A stretch of 64,000 nt of DNA from Hypholoma sublateritium FD-334 SS-4 (Eukaryota; Basidiomycota; Agaricomycetes; Agaricales; Strophariaceae), in the NCBI GenBank assembly GCA_000827495.1, contig KN817536.1, positions 1 to 64,000 of the forward strand. The letters run 5' to 3'. A model generated the notes under the pieces. That model was not told the origin of the DNA and did not search any database. It saw only the letters and a list, made by a program, of their open reading frames with translations. Shown here piece by piece: positions 50,948-61,182 of this stretch (the first letter of the stretch is position 1; every line of letters begins with the position of its first letter). The position numbers were made by a program, and so were the translations under genes.

Positions 50948-51397
50948 CTAACGGTGCCTCCCTGTAAAGAAACCTGGATGTTAGCTGACATATAAGGAAC
51001 ATGCTGAAAGACGACTTATAATATAAAGAACGTTGTTGCACCTATCATGATTGCGTGAGTGGAATCTGACATGAGGCAAAGATATGAGCGTACCGAATGA
51101 ACACCTCTCCGAGCGCTCCGTTTGACTTTCCGTCCTGATATTCTTCCGTGTTGGCGAGCTACATACATGAGATGAGTTATATTTCATGACAAGAGTAAAG
51201 GATTTGCGCACCTGTAGGTTCATGTATCCATCTGTGCTAACCAAGAAACCCTTGTATTCGAGTCCCCATTTTAGGCGAACGTAAACAGGCTTCCCCGTGA
51301 GCTCTTGAAGAAAGGGTTTAGGATTAACGGGATTGACCTAGATGAGTGCATTAGGACTCTGAGCGCGTCAGGACATCGAGACACATACAGCGGACAT
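50948..51397 (-). CDS. SMX3: Small nuclear ribonucleoprotein F (SmF)
   Basis: Core Sm-ring protein of spliceosomal U1, U2, U4 and U5 snRNPs. Exons complement(join(50948..50961,51016..51041,51094..51158,51212..51337,51389..51397)) give 79 residues, close to the family norm. The first coding exon is only 9 nt (MSA). The Sm1 motif reads [20 protein letters not shown] and continues [15 protein letters not shown]. The Sm2 motif is [16 protein letters not shown]. The C-terminus is uncertain: splicing 50962..51015 (good ctaac branch site) gives IRRHR, while reading through gives a different tail ending at 50981. The rest of the model is firm. Confidence 0.88.
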
Positions 51398-51576
51398 GGT
51401 GGTTGGAAGAGAGCACGTGCGGACTTCGAAAAGAGATGTTGACTAGAAATGAGCGGCGGTATAACTTGAACTGCATAACCCGAGCACCTTTTCGTTCTCT
51501 CACAAGGCTCACATTCTCCAACGTATAACGCTTCGTTTCTTTACTTTTTTGGCGGTGATAACTTGCACGGCCTGAA

Positions 51577-52238
51577 ATGTCTGATCGCGAGGGACATTCC
51601 GGCGGGGGTGCGCAAACAGAAGAGGATCTGTCTTTACCCAAAGCCACTGTTGCCAAGATGATAGCTGGTACGAGTTGAATCATACCTCTCATGGCCTGAC
51701 TGAAATGATTACTCTGATCAGAATTACTACCTAACGATATAGTTTGCTCGAAGGAGACCCGTGATCTTGTCATAGAATGTTGTGTAGGTGAACGCTGGCA
51801 AGGATGCTCTTGATACGTTTGATGAACTGATGTCTTCATTCTAGAATTCATTCACTTGATATCCTCTGAGGCCAATGAAATATGCGAGGCGGACAGCAAG
51901 AAAACAATAGCACCCGAACATATCATATCTGCACTAACGGTGGGGGGCACGCCTTCATCTACTCTGTTCAAGTGAAACTTACACGAATGCACAGCGTCTC
52001 GGTTTTACGACATTCGCACCAGAAGTCGAAAGCGTCTTGAAAGACCACAAGCAACAGCAGAAGGTTTGTTACACTATATCAGCGTCGTTGATATCTCTAA
52101 TTCGGTTGACGTGAACAGGACCGAGAAAAGAAGGTGTCCAAGTTCGAGGCGTCAGGAATGACGGAAGAGGAACTGCTTGCAAAACAGGAAGAACTCTTCG
52201 CTGCGAGTCGCGCAAAATTTCAAGGAGGAGCAGCGTAA
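51577..52238 (+). CDS. NCB2: Negative cofactor 2 subunit beta (Dr1 / Ncb2)
   Basis: Histone-fold subunit of NC2, which binds TBP on promoters and blocks TFIIA/TFIIB entry. The start at 51577 gives MSDREGHSGGG, then DLSLPKATVAKMIAELLPND, the first histone-fold helix. Across the introns follow IVCSKETRDLVIECCVEF, IHLISSEANEICEADSKKT, IAPEHIISALTRLGFTTFAP and EVESVLKDHKQQQKDREKK. The tail EEELLAKQEELFAASRAKFQ corresponds to the C-terminal helix that contacts TBP. Four GT-AG introns are present. The identification is clear, and the length matches other Dr1 proteins. Confidence 0.95.
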
Positions 52239-52316
52239 ATATAACGAGTTCTTATCTTTATTTCTACATCAACCCTTCCGAATTACGTACCTGTACCAAT
52301 CTAATATCTTTCGTTT

Positions 52317-53735
52317 TCAAGTCTCATGGCGCTTCTTCAATGTCTCGAGTCTTCTCAGTGGGTTGTCACCGTTCCATCTTATCATTGATCCCTCCTCGGA
52401 CAGACAGGGCAGTCCCTCTTGCTCGATCACGAACGACGCCGAGACAGTGGCATACATCGTGGCTGCCAGACGAAGACTTCAATCAACGTCGCGCTTCTCA
52501 TATGGCTTCCAGGACTACGAACCTTCGTCCACATCACCATTAGACAAGACCATTCCGGCAGCAAAACCGCCCAGAAAACTGTTTCCTGCACCTGTTCATA
52601 TTGATGATGATGCGTTAGTGGCAGAGACAAGGGCGAACTTGTTCATACCTGTGACGTCTACAACTTTGTCTGCATCCTCTGGCGTCCAGAATGCCTCGAT
52701 CCAACGGCCGGATGTTGCGCGCGATTTGATATAGGCACCTAGCTCGCCACTTCTTACGATTACCCAACCAGAACCCTCGCTGCCCACCCCAAATTGAAGG
52801 AACTTGTCTGCAGCATGCTCGATCGCGCGTTTCGATGGAGGAAGTGGAAGCGAAAGAAGCGAAAGCGCCTCTTCTGCGTTCGGGCTGCACAAATAGCCAG
52901 CCATGTAAGTTAACTATTTTCGTATGATGTCCTCATCGCTTACCTTAATACTGAGATCAGAGGCAGAACCTTTTGGAGGGCGGGAAGTTCTTCGGGAACA
53001 CAACGGTCCTGGCGTCCTGAATTAAACGGCGCAGCTAGAGCGTAGGAAGCGCATTACATACAGGGATGGGCTCGTATATCGTGATGGGCTTCCAGCCTTC
53101 TTCGACTTCGGACATGATAGCCAGTGCGCGGGAGGGCGAGCAGATGAAGTGCAGGGTCTTCGCGTTCGCTAGCCGTGTTCCCTCGAGATCTTTCGGTGTG
53201 ATACGTATTCGAGGCGTCGTATATTCAAATCTTATTTCAGGGTCAGTTTGGGAGTGCATCGAAAGACGCGTAGCTTCGCAAGCCTACCCTCGATGTTCTC
53301 CGCGGTACGAGTTGAGAGCTCTAGTGGTTTTGAGGTCCGGATGCTCGCGAAAGAGCCACAGGTCGCGTCCATAGCTGAGCAGTGCCCGATCTATTGGCTC
53401 GGGAAAGTCGTGCCCTCTATCCACTATCATGCCTATTTCAGAGGGGGGAAGCCTGTGCTACGAAATACTGCATCAGAACCACTGCCAGTTTCTTCGTGAG
53501 ATACGTGAAAATGCGACCATATGCGGGCCCCGATGGAGGCATACGTCCCGCCGCCCCCGATCTATGAACAGACTTCCGGTGAGCCACATAGACGCGGTGA
53601 AGAGGGGCGAGATCGGCATTCCTGAGGGTCCACCGTCCGCCCTGTGGGCCGCCCGTCGGCGTCCATGAAGGAGAAGTCGTCGATGATAAACATGCCCAGG
53701 GTGGCGAACGATATAGGGTCGTCCCTGCCGCTCAT
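52317..53735 (-). CDS. pfkB-fold protein, Mak32-like
   Basis: Ribokinase-fold protein resembling yeast Mak32, a non-essential factor linked to maintenance of killer dsRNA. The start at 53735 opens MSGRDDPISFATLGMFIIDD; an upstream in-frame ATG at 53858 is possible. Landmarks: IGGGGTYASIGARIW (sugar-binding glycines), FEYTTPRIRITPKDLEGTRL, LHFICSPSRALAIMSEVEEG, SPNAEEALSLLSLPLPPSK and GSGWVIVRSGELGAYIKS. The C-terminal signature reads DVTGAGNSFLGGFAAGM, with Asn where active pfkB kinases have the catalytic Asp (GAGD). Activity as a sugar kinase is therefore doubtful. It has about six introns and ends at 52317. Confidence 0.85.
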
Positions 53736-53993
53736 GTTGTAATATTGGCCGGTAGATGATCGCGATGGGTTGGGAGATGAGGTCAAGATGCTCTCGAGCT
53801 CGCTCCGCGGCGCGCATGCCTGCAAGTTGCCGGCGTATTTGTCCCTGATCCGATACATAGATTAGATTCTAGTTAGCACTTCTAGTGCCCCTGCTCTTTC
53901 CTTCTTACACGTCCCTGCCGGCGACTGCGAGCGCGCCCAGGGAGCTTCGCCTCGGCCTCCAAACGCACACGCACACCGCAGCCAGAAATCGAG

Positions 53994-54943
53994 ATGCAGG
54001 TCCAGGCGGTCATCTACACGCCGGCGTCCTTCCCCGACGAAGTACGTCCCCTCCCGCGGCGCCACACCCAGTGATGTAACGCGCCGCGCAGCTGTACCAC
54101 CGCGCGCTCGCCGCCGTCGACGCGCCCAGCCAGGCGCGCATCGAGCGCTTCTACCACCGCGCTGACGCCTGCCGTGAGCACACCCCTTCTCCCCCAGCGC
54201 TCGCACCCACTAACCTGACCACTGCGCACGCACCCGCCCACAGGGACGCTCATCGGGCGCCTCCTCGTGCGCACGATGCTCGCCGCGCGCGGGATCGCGC
54301 CGAGCAGCGCGGTGTTCGGCGCGACGCCCGCAGGGAAGCCGTTCGTCGTCGCGGACCCGCCGATCGCGTACAACATCACGCACGACAACGGCGTCGTGGC
54401 GATGGCCGTCGCGCGGGGGCTGCACGACCCGCCTGCGTTCCGCGTGGGGATCGACGTGATGAAGCTGCGCGTGCCGGGCCGCGAGGGCGTGCGCGCGTTC
54501 GTGGGCATGGTCGAGGACCAGGTGCGTTGTGTGCGCTTGCGGCGGGAGTTTATTAAATGGGATGGGGGCCGCAGCTGACGCCGCTGGAGCACCGCCTGCT
54601 CGGCGGGGTGCCGGAGGACGAGCTGCTGCGCCGGTTCTTCTGGATGTGGACGCTGAAGGAGGCGTACACGAAGGCGCTCGGGCTGGGGCTGGGGTTCGAC
54701 TTCAGCCGCGTCGAGTTCGACGTCGTGAACAGGGTGGTGCGGGTCGATGGCGTGGTGCCCGAGGGGTGGGCATTCCGAATGTTTGTCATCGCAGACGGGC
54801 AGGATGTGTACGAGGGCGTGGTCGCGGAGTATGTCGGCGGTGTCCCAACGACGGTCGTCCACGAGGAGACGAACGGCTGGCTTACGGTGCAAGACGCGGT
54901 GGCGTTCACTGAGAATGCGTTGGACGTATTGAAGAAGCAGTAA
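53994..54943 (+). CDS. 4'-phosphopantetheinyl transferase (Sfp/NpgA/Lys5 type)
   Basis: Transfers the phosphopantetheine arm of CoA to carrier proteins; in fungi it is needed for lysine synthesis and for polyketide and peptide synthetases. The start at 53994 gives MQVQAVIYTPASFPDE; later exons give RIERFYHRADACRTLIGRLL, KPFVVADPPIAYNITHDNG, the magnesium motif FRVGIDVMKLRVPG and the catalytic-region WMWTLKEAYTKALGLGLGFD. Introns at 54042-54091, 54174-54242 and 54522-54578 (approximate) are GT-AG. The coding sequence is very GC-rich, in contrast to the gene before it. Substrate range cannot be told from sequence. Confidence 0.92.
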
Positions 54944-54979
54944 AATAAGCAGGATACACCTATGTACAACCACAAATGT

Positions 54980-55483
54980 CTATGAATCTTCTTCCTTTGC
55001 AATCGACTCCCCGCTCAGCCACTCGCCGTAGTACACGCACTCGCGCGCGTTGACGGGGCCGCCCTCCTTGCAGAACTCGAAGCTGGGGCACAGCTCGCAC
55101 GGCGCCTCGCTCCAGCTGAACGCCCCATCCGCCGCCTTCAGCGCGCGATACACACTACCGGCCCCCGCGCCGGCGCCGAAGTCGAGCTCCATCGCAGGCG
55201 ACGACGAGCGCTTCATCGCCTTCGAGCGCGCGCGCGCCTTGGCCTTCTTGCGCCGGCTGCTCGAGTCCTCCTCGTCCGAGCTGCCGGTGTCCTCGTCGGA
55301 GCTCGCGCTCCGCCGCTTCTTCTTGCTCTTCCGCCGGCGGCGCGCGGCGGCGTCGGAGTCCTCCTCCTCGCTCGACGACACGTCCTTCTTGCGCTTCTTG
55401 TGCTTGCTCTTCGCCGGCTCGCTGTCGGAGTCGTCGTCTGAGTCTGCGGCGTCCTTCGCGCGCTTTTTCTTCGCCTTCCGGCG

Positions 55484-55515
<32 letters not shown>

Positions 55516-56732
55516 AGTCGCTCTCGGAGTCGCTCGCCGCGCGCTTTTTCCGCTTCTTGCGCGCGGCGGCGTCGTCATCGGACGAGTCCTCGTCGCGCGC
55601 GCGCTGCTTGCGCTTCTTCTTGCGCTTCTCCTTGCGCGCGTCGTCCGAGCTCTCGTCCGCGCCGTCGGGGATCGCATCGACGTCCCACAGCGCGCTGCCG
55701 AAGCTCGGGATCTGCAGCACGTCAGCCGCGGGCGAAGAGGTGGAGGGAAAAGCGCACCTTCTCGACCTTGCCGTCGAGCACGAGGATGTTGAGCAGCATC
55801 TCGACGTGCTCGACGGTCAGGTCCGTCTCGGTGAGCTTCGCGCGGCGCAGCGCGTGGCGCACGCTGTCCGCCGTGGGATACGCGGGCGCGTTCGAGATCG
55901 GGTACAGCGCGTGCTCGGCGGCGCCTGCGCGGCGCTTCGGGAAGCTCTGCGGGGGGTCAGCGGGAGCACGATGGACGCAGAGGGGACGCACGATGTCGGA
56001 GATGAGGCGGTAGCACGCCTCGGTGAGGTTCTGGATGAACTCGGTGTCGAGCTCGTTGTCGGTGTACCACGGGCCGCCGGTGAGCGCGATCGACGGCTCG
56101 AGGCCCTCGAGCATGTAGATCTTGCGCGTGATGTGCTGCGGGACTGCGGTCAGCGGGCGCCTGCCTGGGAGGAGAGGGGGCGCACCTGCACGGACGGCAC
56201 GCGCTTGATGAGGCGCTTCTGCGTGAGCGTCTTGAGGCAGCGGTCGATGACGGTCTGGTGCAGGCTCGTCTTCGCCTTGAGGTGCTTTGTCCAGATGCCT
56301 GGCGCGCCGTTAGTAGCGCACGCACACGCAGGTCGGGGGCGACGCACCCTCGTTAGCAGAGCTTTTGATGTGGCCCAGGACGAGGTTCTCCTCGCCCGTC
56401 AGGCCCTTCGTGCTGCGGGATGATGAGCGGGGCGGGGTGAGGCATAGCAGGGGGGCTCACGCGACGATCTCGTCCTTGCTCACGGCGCGGAAGGAGAGCT
56501 GGCCCGAGGCGCTGGTGAGGCCCTTGAGCAGGCCGACGCCGAGCAGGAAGTTGAGCGCATTCTGGCGCGCGGCGGCGTCGGGGACGACGGCCTCCGCCTG
56601 CTTCGCGGTGAGCTCCTGGACAGATAATCAGCATTGCGAACAGGCGGGCAGACGGCGGCGGACCTTCTTGGGGGCGGCGAGCGCGGCCTGGTGCAGGCGG
56701 CTCTCGACCTCGTTCGGGGGGCGCTTGCTCAT
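54980..56732 (-). CDS. RPC34: RNA polymerase III subunit RPC6 (RPC34) with a long charged insertion
   Basis: Winged-helix subunit of the Pol III-specific trimer that contacts TFIIIB during initiation. The start at 56732 gives MSKRPPNEVESRLHQAALA. Winged helices follow: AARQNALNFLLGVGLLKGL, IWTKHLKAKTSLHQTVIDR, CLKTLTQKRLIKRVPSVQ, IYMLEGLEPSIALTGGPWYT and EHVEMLLNILVLDGKVEK. The last exon (54980..55711) holds 243 codons. About 165 of them form a Lys/Arg/Ser/Asp/Glu tract with an eight-Ala run, absent from the human and yeast proteins as I know them. The C-terminus SEAPCELCPSFEFCKEGG and ARECVYYGEWL carries the four cysteines of the known iron-sulfur cluster site. Confidence 0.92.
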
Positions 56733-57489
56733 CGCGGAATCAGCACACAAAAAGTCGCCGCCGCTAAGCGAAGGCTGTGGCCCGCACACGTGATGCTGCG
56801 CAGATGGCGAGATGGCACCTCCGCCGACGCTCGCCACAGACGCGACCCTGCGCCGGCGCTCCCACCCGCGCGTTCGCGCTTCCCAGCGCAGGCTTCGATG
56901 TGCTTTTGTTAGACGCAGCGGCCTACCTGGGCCCGCGGGTGCGCTTCGCACGCGCCCCGCTGCGTGCGCGCCGCCGGCACTCGGCGCGTACGCCGCGCCA
57001 GGCTGGCGGCGCCCGTCTGTCGAAGACGCGAAGCGCAGCGGGCGCGGGGCGGGGCGGGGCGGCGGGCCCCCGTGCGTGCGTGCGGGCGTGCGGGCGTCGC
57101 TGCACTGCCTTGCGCCTACAGCTGTCTCGCACGCAATACTCGCGTCCGCGCGCGCATGCGGACGACGGCAAAACTCAAAAGGCTGTTTGGCCCTGCGTCG
57201 CGCGCCCCGCCGACGCGCGGGAACACAACGCGCCACGAGGCGCCACGCTGCCAGGATCGGCGCGCGCGGCGCCAATCGCTCGGCGGTATTCTGCACTGGC
57301 CCGCGCGGGCTGCATGAGTGTGAAACGCAGACACGCTGCCCGTCTGCGAGCGTAATTGCCAACACGTGGAAAGACAGTGCAATTGAATTCATCTCCGGGG
57401 ACATGGTATAGGGTAATTTTAAGGACATCTATGCATCTAGGGTTAATTAGAGGGTATAATCTAGGGAAGGGCATAAATGGGGATAGAGA
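56733..57489. other. Very GC-rich intergenic region
   Basis: About 760 bp rich in CpG and GC runs (for example gggcgcggggcggggcgggg at about 57040-57059). Open frames exist in several phases, but these reflect the lack of AT-rich stop codons, not genes. It should contain the RPC34 promoter and the F-box gene 3' end. Confidence 0.5.
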
Positions 57490-58509
57490 TCAGTACGCAT
57501 ACGATAAATCTGAATGCAGATCATCTAGAAAGGCGCCGTTGGCGAGGAGATTGTTGGGGGGCAGGTTGAAGGGCTCGGACTCCCAGGCCCTGCCCTGGTC
57601 GTGAAAAGACTTTTTTGAGGAGACCCAGTGCAGGCCCCAGATCTCGCAGCTCTGGAGATCGGGCAGGGAGGTGAGGGCGTCTTTGATGTTTGCGAAATAT
57701 GTCTGTGGGGGTGTGAGCACGGGACAACGCGGGAAGGGGTGGAGACTGACCGAGTCGGGGAGGTTGTCAAAGGTGTAGGTGGTGACTATGCGGAGGTGGA
57801 CGAGCTCGGCCATGCAGCGGGTGAGGGTGGCTATGAGCGAGAGCGAGTGGGAGGTGGTCGCGGCGGCGAGGACGAGAACGGGTGCGGTGGACTGGGCGAG
57901 GGACTCTGCGAGGTCCTCGGTGAGATCGCCCGAGGTGAGGTGGATGTCCTGGACGGGGCGGCCGGGGACGAGGGCGTGGGCGGCGAGCGCGGAGCCGGTG
58001 AACTGCGCGAGGCGCGGCAGCGCGGTGTCGGGCAGCCGCAGGGGCTCTGCGAGCGAGTCGATGTGCAGCTGGAGCAGGGCAGGCGTCTTGCCCAGGAAGT
58101 GGACGACGTTGTGGTCGAGCTGGAAGGACGAGGAGAAGCGGCGCAGACGGGCAAAGGCGGGCTGTGCGGGGGTGCGCAGGACCCAGCTCGCGGCCTGGTC
58201 GAGCGAGATGTCGAGCTCGGTGAGCTCGGACATGTGGGCGAGTGCGCGGGCGAGGACGCGGTAGAAGGCGTGCAGCAGCGGGGCGCCGTGGCCGATGCGG
58301 ATGGCGAAGGAGCGCACATGGCGCGCGATGCGCGGGCTGGCGGCGAGCGTGAAGACGCAGGCGAGCGCGCGGGCGTCGAGGTGCACGTGGCGGTAGAGGC
58401 GGCGCTGCGCGACGTGGTAGAGGCGCGCGGACGCGGCGGCGAGCGCGCGCAGGTCGGCCGTGTGCAGGTGCGCGGCGATGTGGTCGAGCAGCTCGATGGG
58501 GAGAGACAT
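57490..58509 (-). CDS. F-box-like / leucine-rich protein
   Basis: Exons complement(join(57490..57702,57751..58509)) give 323 residues. The N-terminus MSLPIELLDHIAAHLHTADL, followed by RALAAASARLYHVAQRRLYR, is a typical mushroom F-box. The rest has weak leucine-rich spacing (LTELDISLDQAASWVL, LLQLHIDSLAEPLRLPD, LVHLRIVTTYTFDNL, LPDLQSCEIWGLHW). Such proteins usually recruit targets to SCF ubiquitin ligases; the target is unknown. The intron (57703..57750) is 48 nt and open in frame, so retention would only add 16 residues. An upstream in-frame ATG at 58539 would add ten residues. Confidence 0.82.
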   Translation of the reverse strand: MSLPIELLDHIAAHLHTADLRALAAASARLYHVAQRRLYRHVHLDARALACVFTLAASPRIARHVRSFAIRIGHGAPLLHAFYRVLARALAHMSELTELDISLDQAASWVLRTPAQPAFARLRRFSSSFQLDHNVVHFLGKTPALLQLHIDSLAEPLRLPDTALPRLAQFTGSALAAHALVPGRPVQDIHLTSGDLTEDLAESLAQSTAPVLVLAAATTSHSLSLIATLTRCMAELVHLRIVTTYTFDNLPDSVSLHPFPRCPVLTPPQTYFANIKDALTSLPDLQSCEIWGLHWVSSKKSFHDQGRAWESEPFNLPPNNLLANGAFLDDLHSDLSYAY

Positions 58510-58602
58510 GGCTGCCTGCCCTCGCCGCCCAGCCTGCATTTATAGCCCACGGCGTGCCCACACCGTGGGAACCCTCCGTCACATCACTTGCCTCCGCCAG
58601 CC

Positions 58603-61053
58603 ATGCTCCCCCGCCTTCGTGGCATCGCCTCCAGCGCGCACTGCGGTCAGCCCATCTCTCGCCCCAATGCCCTCCCAGCCCCCTTCCCAGCCCGCACACA
58701 CACCTGCGGCGCCCTCTCCGTCCGCGACGTCGGCAGCCCCGTTGTGTTGGCCGGATGGCTGCTTCCAGAGCGGTGATTACCAACCCAGCTATATTCGTCC
58801 CCCAGCTCATCCGTTGCCAGCAAAATGAAGACTATAAACAAGTCCTTTTACCCCCTCAAGGACTCGTATGGGGTCACCCAGCTCCTCGTCCACGGTGCCT
58901 GTTCAGCGTCTCTTTCCCAGATACCCGTGGAATCAACTGTCCTAATCCAGGGCACCGTCGCGCTGCGCCCTGTCCAAGCACAGAAACCCGTCTGTCACCT
59001 TGCCCCCAATTGGTCCTGCGCTGACTTCCGAAATCAAAGGGGCCAACTGGCGCTATTGATGTTCTCGTCGACTCGGTCCGTCTCCTCAATCCGGCGCACC
59101 CCAATATGCCCTTTCTTCCCTCCAACCCGTTTAATTTGGTACCCTTTATATTTATCTACCCCCGTCAGGTGCTCATCCCACACAGCCGAGCGAGGAGCTG
59201 CGCTCACGCTATCGATATCTCGACCTCCGCCGGTCTGTCTTGTCCCAAAATATCAAGCAGCGAAGCAATGTCGCCCACATCATTCGGAACGCTCTCCACG
59301 ATCAAGGTAGCAGCTTACCCCACTTCCCGTGCGCCTGCCTAATCCGTCATCGCCCAGATTTTACAGAGGTCGAGACCCCTGCCCTCCTGCGCTCTTCCCC
59401 CGAGGGCGCCCGCGAGTTCCTCGTCCCCGCCCGTCCCTCCTCCTCCGACACCGCGCCCGTCGTATATGCCCTCGCCCAGTCGCCCCAGCAGCCCAAGCAG
59501 ATGCTCATCTGCTCTGGCGGCGTCGACCGCTACTTCCAGATCGCAAAGTGCTTCCGCGACGAGGACGGCCGGAAGGACAGACAGCCGGAATTTACCCAGG
59601 TCGATCTCGAAATGGCCTTCGTTTCCTGGGGCGAGCCCGTCGATCCCCATGCACCGCCCCCAGCGTGGCGCATTGGCGGCCGCGAGGTCCGCGACGTCGC
59701 CGAGGACCTCGTCCGCAGGATCTGGCGCGCCGTCAAGGGCATCGAGCTCCCAGACGCGTTCCCCGTGCTGACCTACCACGACGCCATGTCCCGCGTACGT
59801 GCGCTCGCGCCATCTCCCTTTCCCCCGCTCACCCGCGCACTCAGTTCGGATCCGACAAGCCGGACACGCGCTTTGCGCTGGAGGTGCGTAAAGCTTGTTT
59901 CCCTCGAGGAATGCGGTACCTACGGCATGTCTATATCGCGCGCGCCAGATCATCAATCTCAGCGATCTTCTCCCTGTCAATCACACGTCGCCTTCCGACC
60001 TAATTCTCGAATGTATTGTCGTCCGCAGGGCGCGCGACGCGGCCTTCCTCCAGGCGTCCCGGGCGCTCGCCCCGCCGGAAGGCACGGTGCGCATCCTCCC
60101 ACACCCCCGCGCCGAGCGCAGCGCTGACATGTCGTGCGCTCCCAGGAGCGCGTCACCCTTAGCGAGGCCTCGCGCGCGGATTGGCTGATGTCGAGCGCGC
60201 TCGCCCCGGGCGTGGGCGCGGACGCGCAATCTGCCGTCGTGCAGGCGCTGGGCCTGCGCACAGGCGACGACGTGTGGCTCTCCGCGCGCCCACGGCGCCC
60301 CGCGGGCGGCTCGACCGCGCTCGGGCGCGCGCGCATACAGATCTGCGAGCTCGCGCTTGCGCGTGGCGACGTCGTCGCGCCCGCCGAGCCGCACTTCCTC
60401 TGGGTGACCGAGTTTCCCTTGTTCACACGCGCGGACGCGGACAAGGAGCGCCTCGCGCACGGGCGCTGGAGCAGCTCGCACCACCCGTTCACCGCGCCGA
60501 TGTGGGAGGACGTCGAAGCGCTATACAGCGGCGACGTCGCGGGCGTGCGCGGGCAGCACTACGACCTCGTGCTCAACGGCGTCGAGATCGGCGGCGGCTC
60601 CGTGCGCGTGCACGACGCGGCGATGCAGGACTACATCTTCTCGCGCGTGCTCCAGGTGCGTGCTCTGTTTGCGCCGCGCGGCGCCGCAGTGTTCTGATGG
60701 GCCCCTGCTCATCGTAGCTCGATGATACCGAAAAGGCGCCATTCGCACAGCTGCTCCACGCGCTACAGTGTGGCGCGCCGCCGCACGGCGGCATCGCGCT
60801 AGGTACGTACTCCCTGCTCCTGCTCTGACGCAGGTGACGCCATCCGGTGGGGTGCGCTGAATGTATTACATGACTAGGCTTCGACCGCATCATGGCGATC
60901 CTGTGCGACACGCCGTCGATTCGCGACGTCATTGCGTTCCCGAAGACGGCGGCAGGCGCCGACCTGCTCTTCAAAAGCCCTGCTGCGGCGAGCGACGCCG
61001 CGCTTGCGGAGTACGGCCTCGCGCCGAAGGCCAAGGGGCGCTCCGCTGCCTGA
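58603..61053 (+). CDS. MSD1: Aspartyl-tRNA synthetase, mitochondrial (bacterial type)
   Basis: Charges mitochondrial tRNA-Asp. The start at 58603 gives a basic presequence (MLPRLRGIASSAHCGQPI). The OB-fold anticodon domain follows (LSVRDVGSPVVLAGWLLPER, ESTVLIQGTVALRP). The class II core has LRSRYRYLDLRRSVLSQNIK, TEVETPALLRSSPEGAREFL, the motif 2 segment GGVDRYFQIAKCFRDEDGRK with QPEFTQVDLEMAF, FLWVTEFPLFTR, YDLVLNGVEIGGGSVRVHD, and motif 3 GIALGFDRIMAILC with IRDVIAFPKT. These features are those of the bacterial/mitochondrial AspRS, including the GAD-type insert. The gene has about nine short introns and is GC-rich. Internal boundaries near 58770-59230 and 59880-60150 were not all fixed. Confidence 0.93.
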
Positions 61054-61182
61054 GGCGACCTCCTCAGGGCAATATGTCGAGGCGAATAATGATATCATAT
61101 AGCGGCAGAATGTCCGTAGGGCGTAGTAATGTACTGTGTTCTAAAAATGCATAAAAATACATACAGATCGGGGCGCGCGGCG

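Noticed and set aside
55050..56423. 457-codon plus-strand open frame opposite RPC34
   Set aside because: It runs antisense to the well-supported RPC34 exons and introns in high-GC DNA, where stops are rare. The peptide is Arg/Ser/Ala low complexity without motifs.
56777..57411. Several overlapping open frames on both strands in the GC-rich gap
   Set aside because: They lie in four frames at once, are Arg/Ala/Pro-rich, and have no introns or motifs; a product of base composition.
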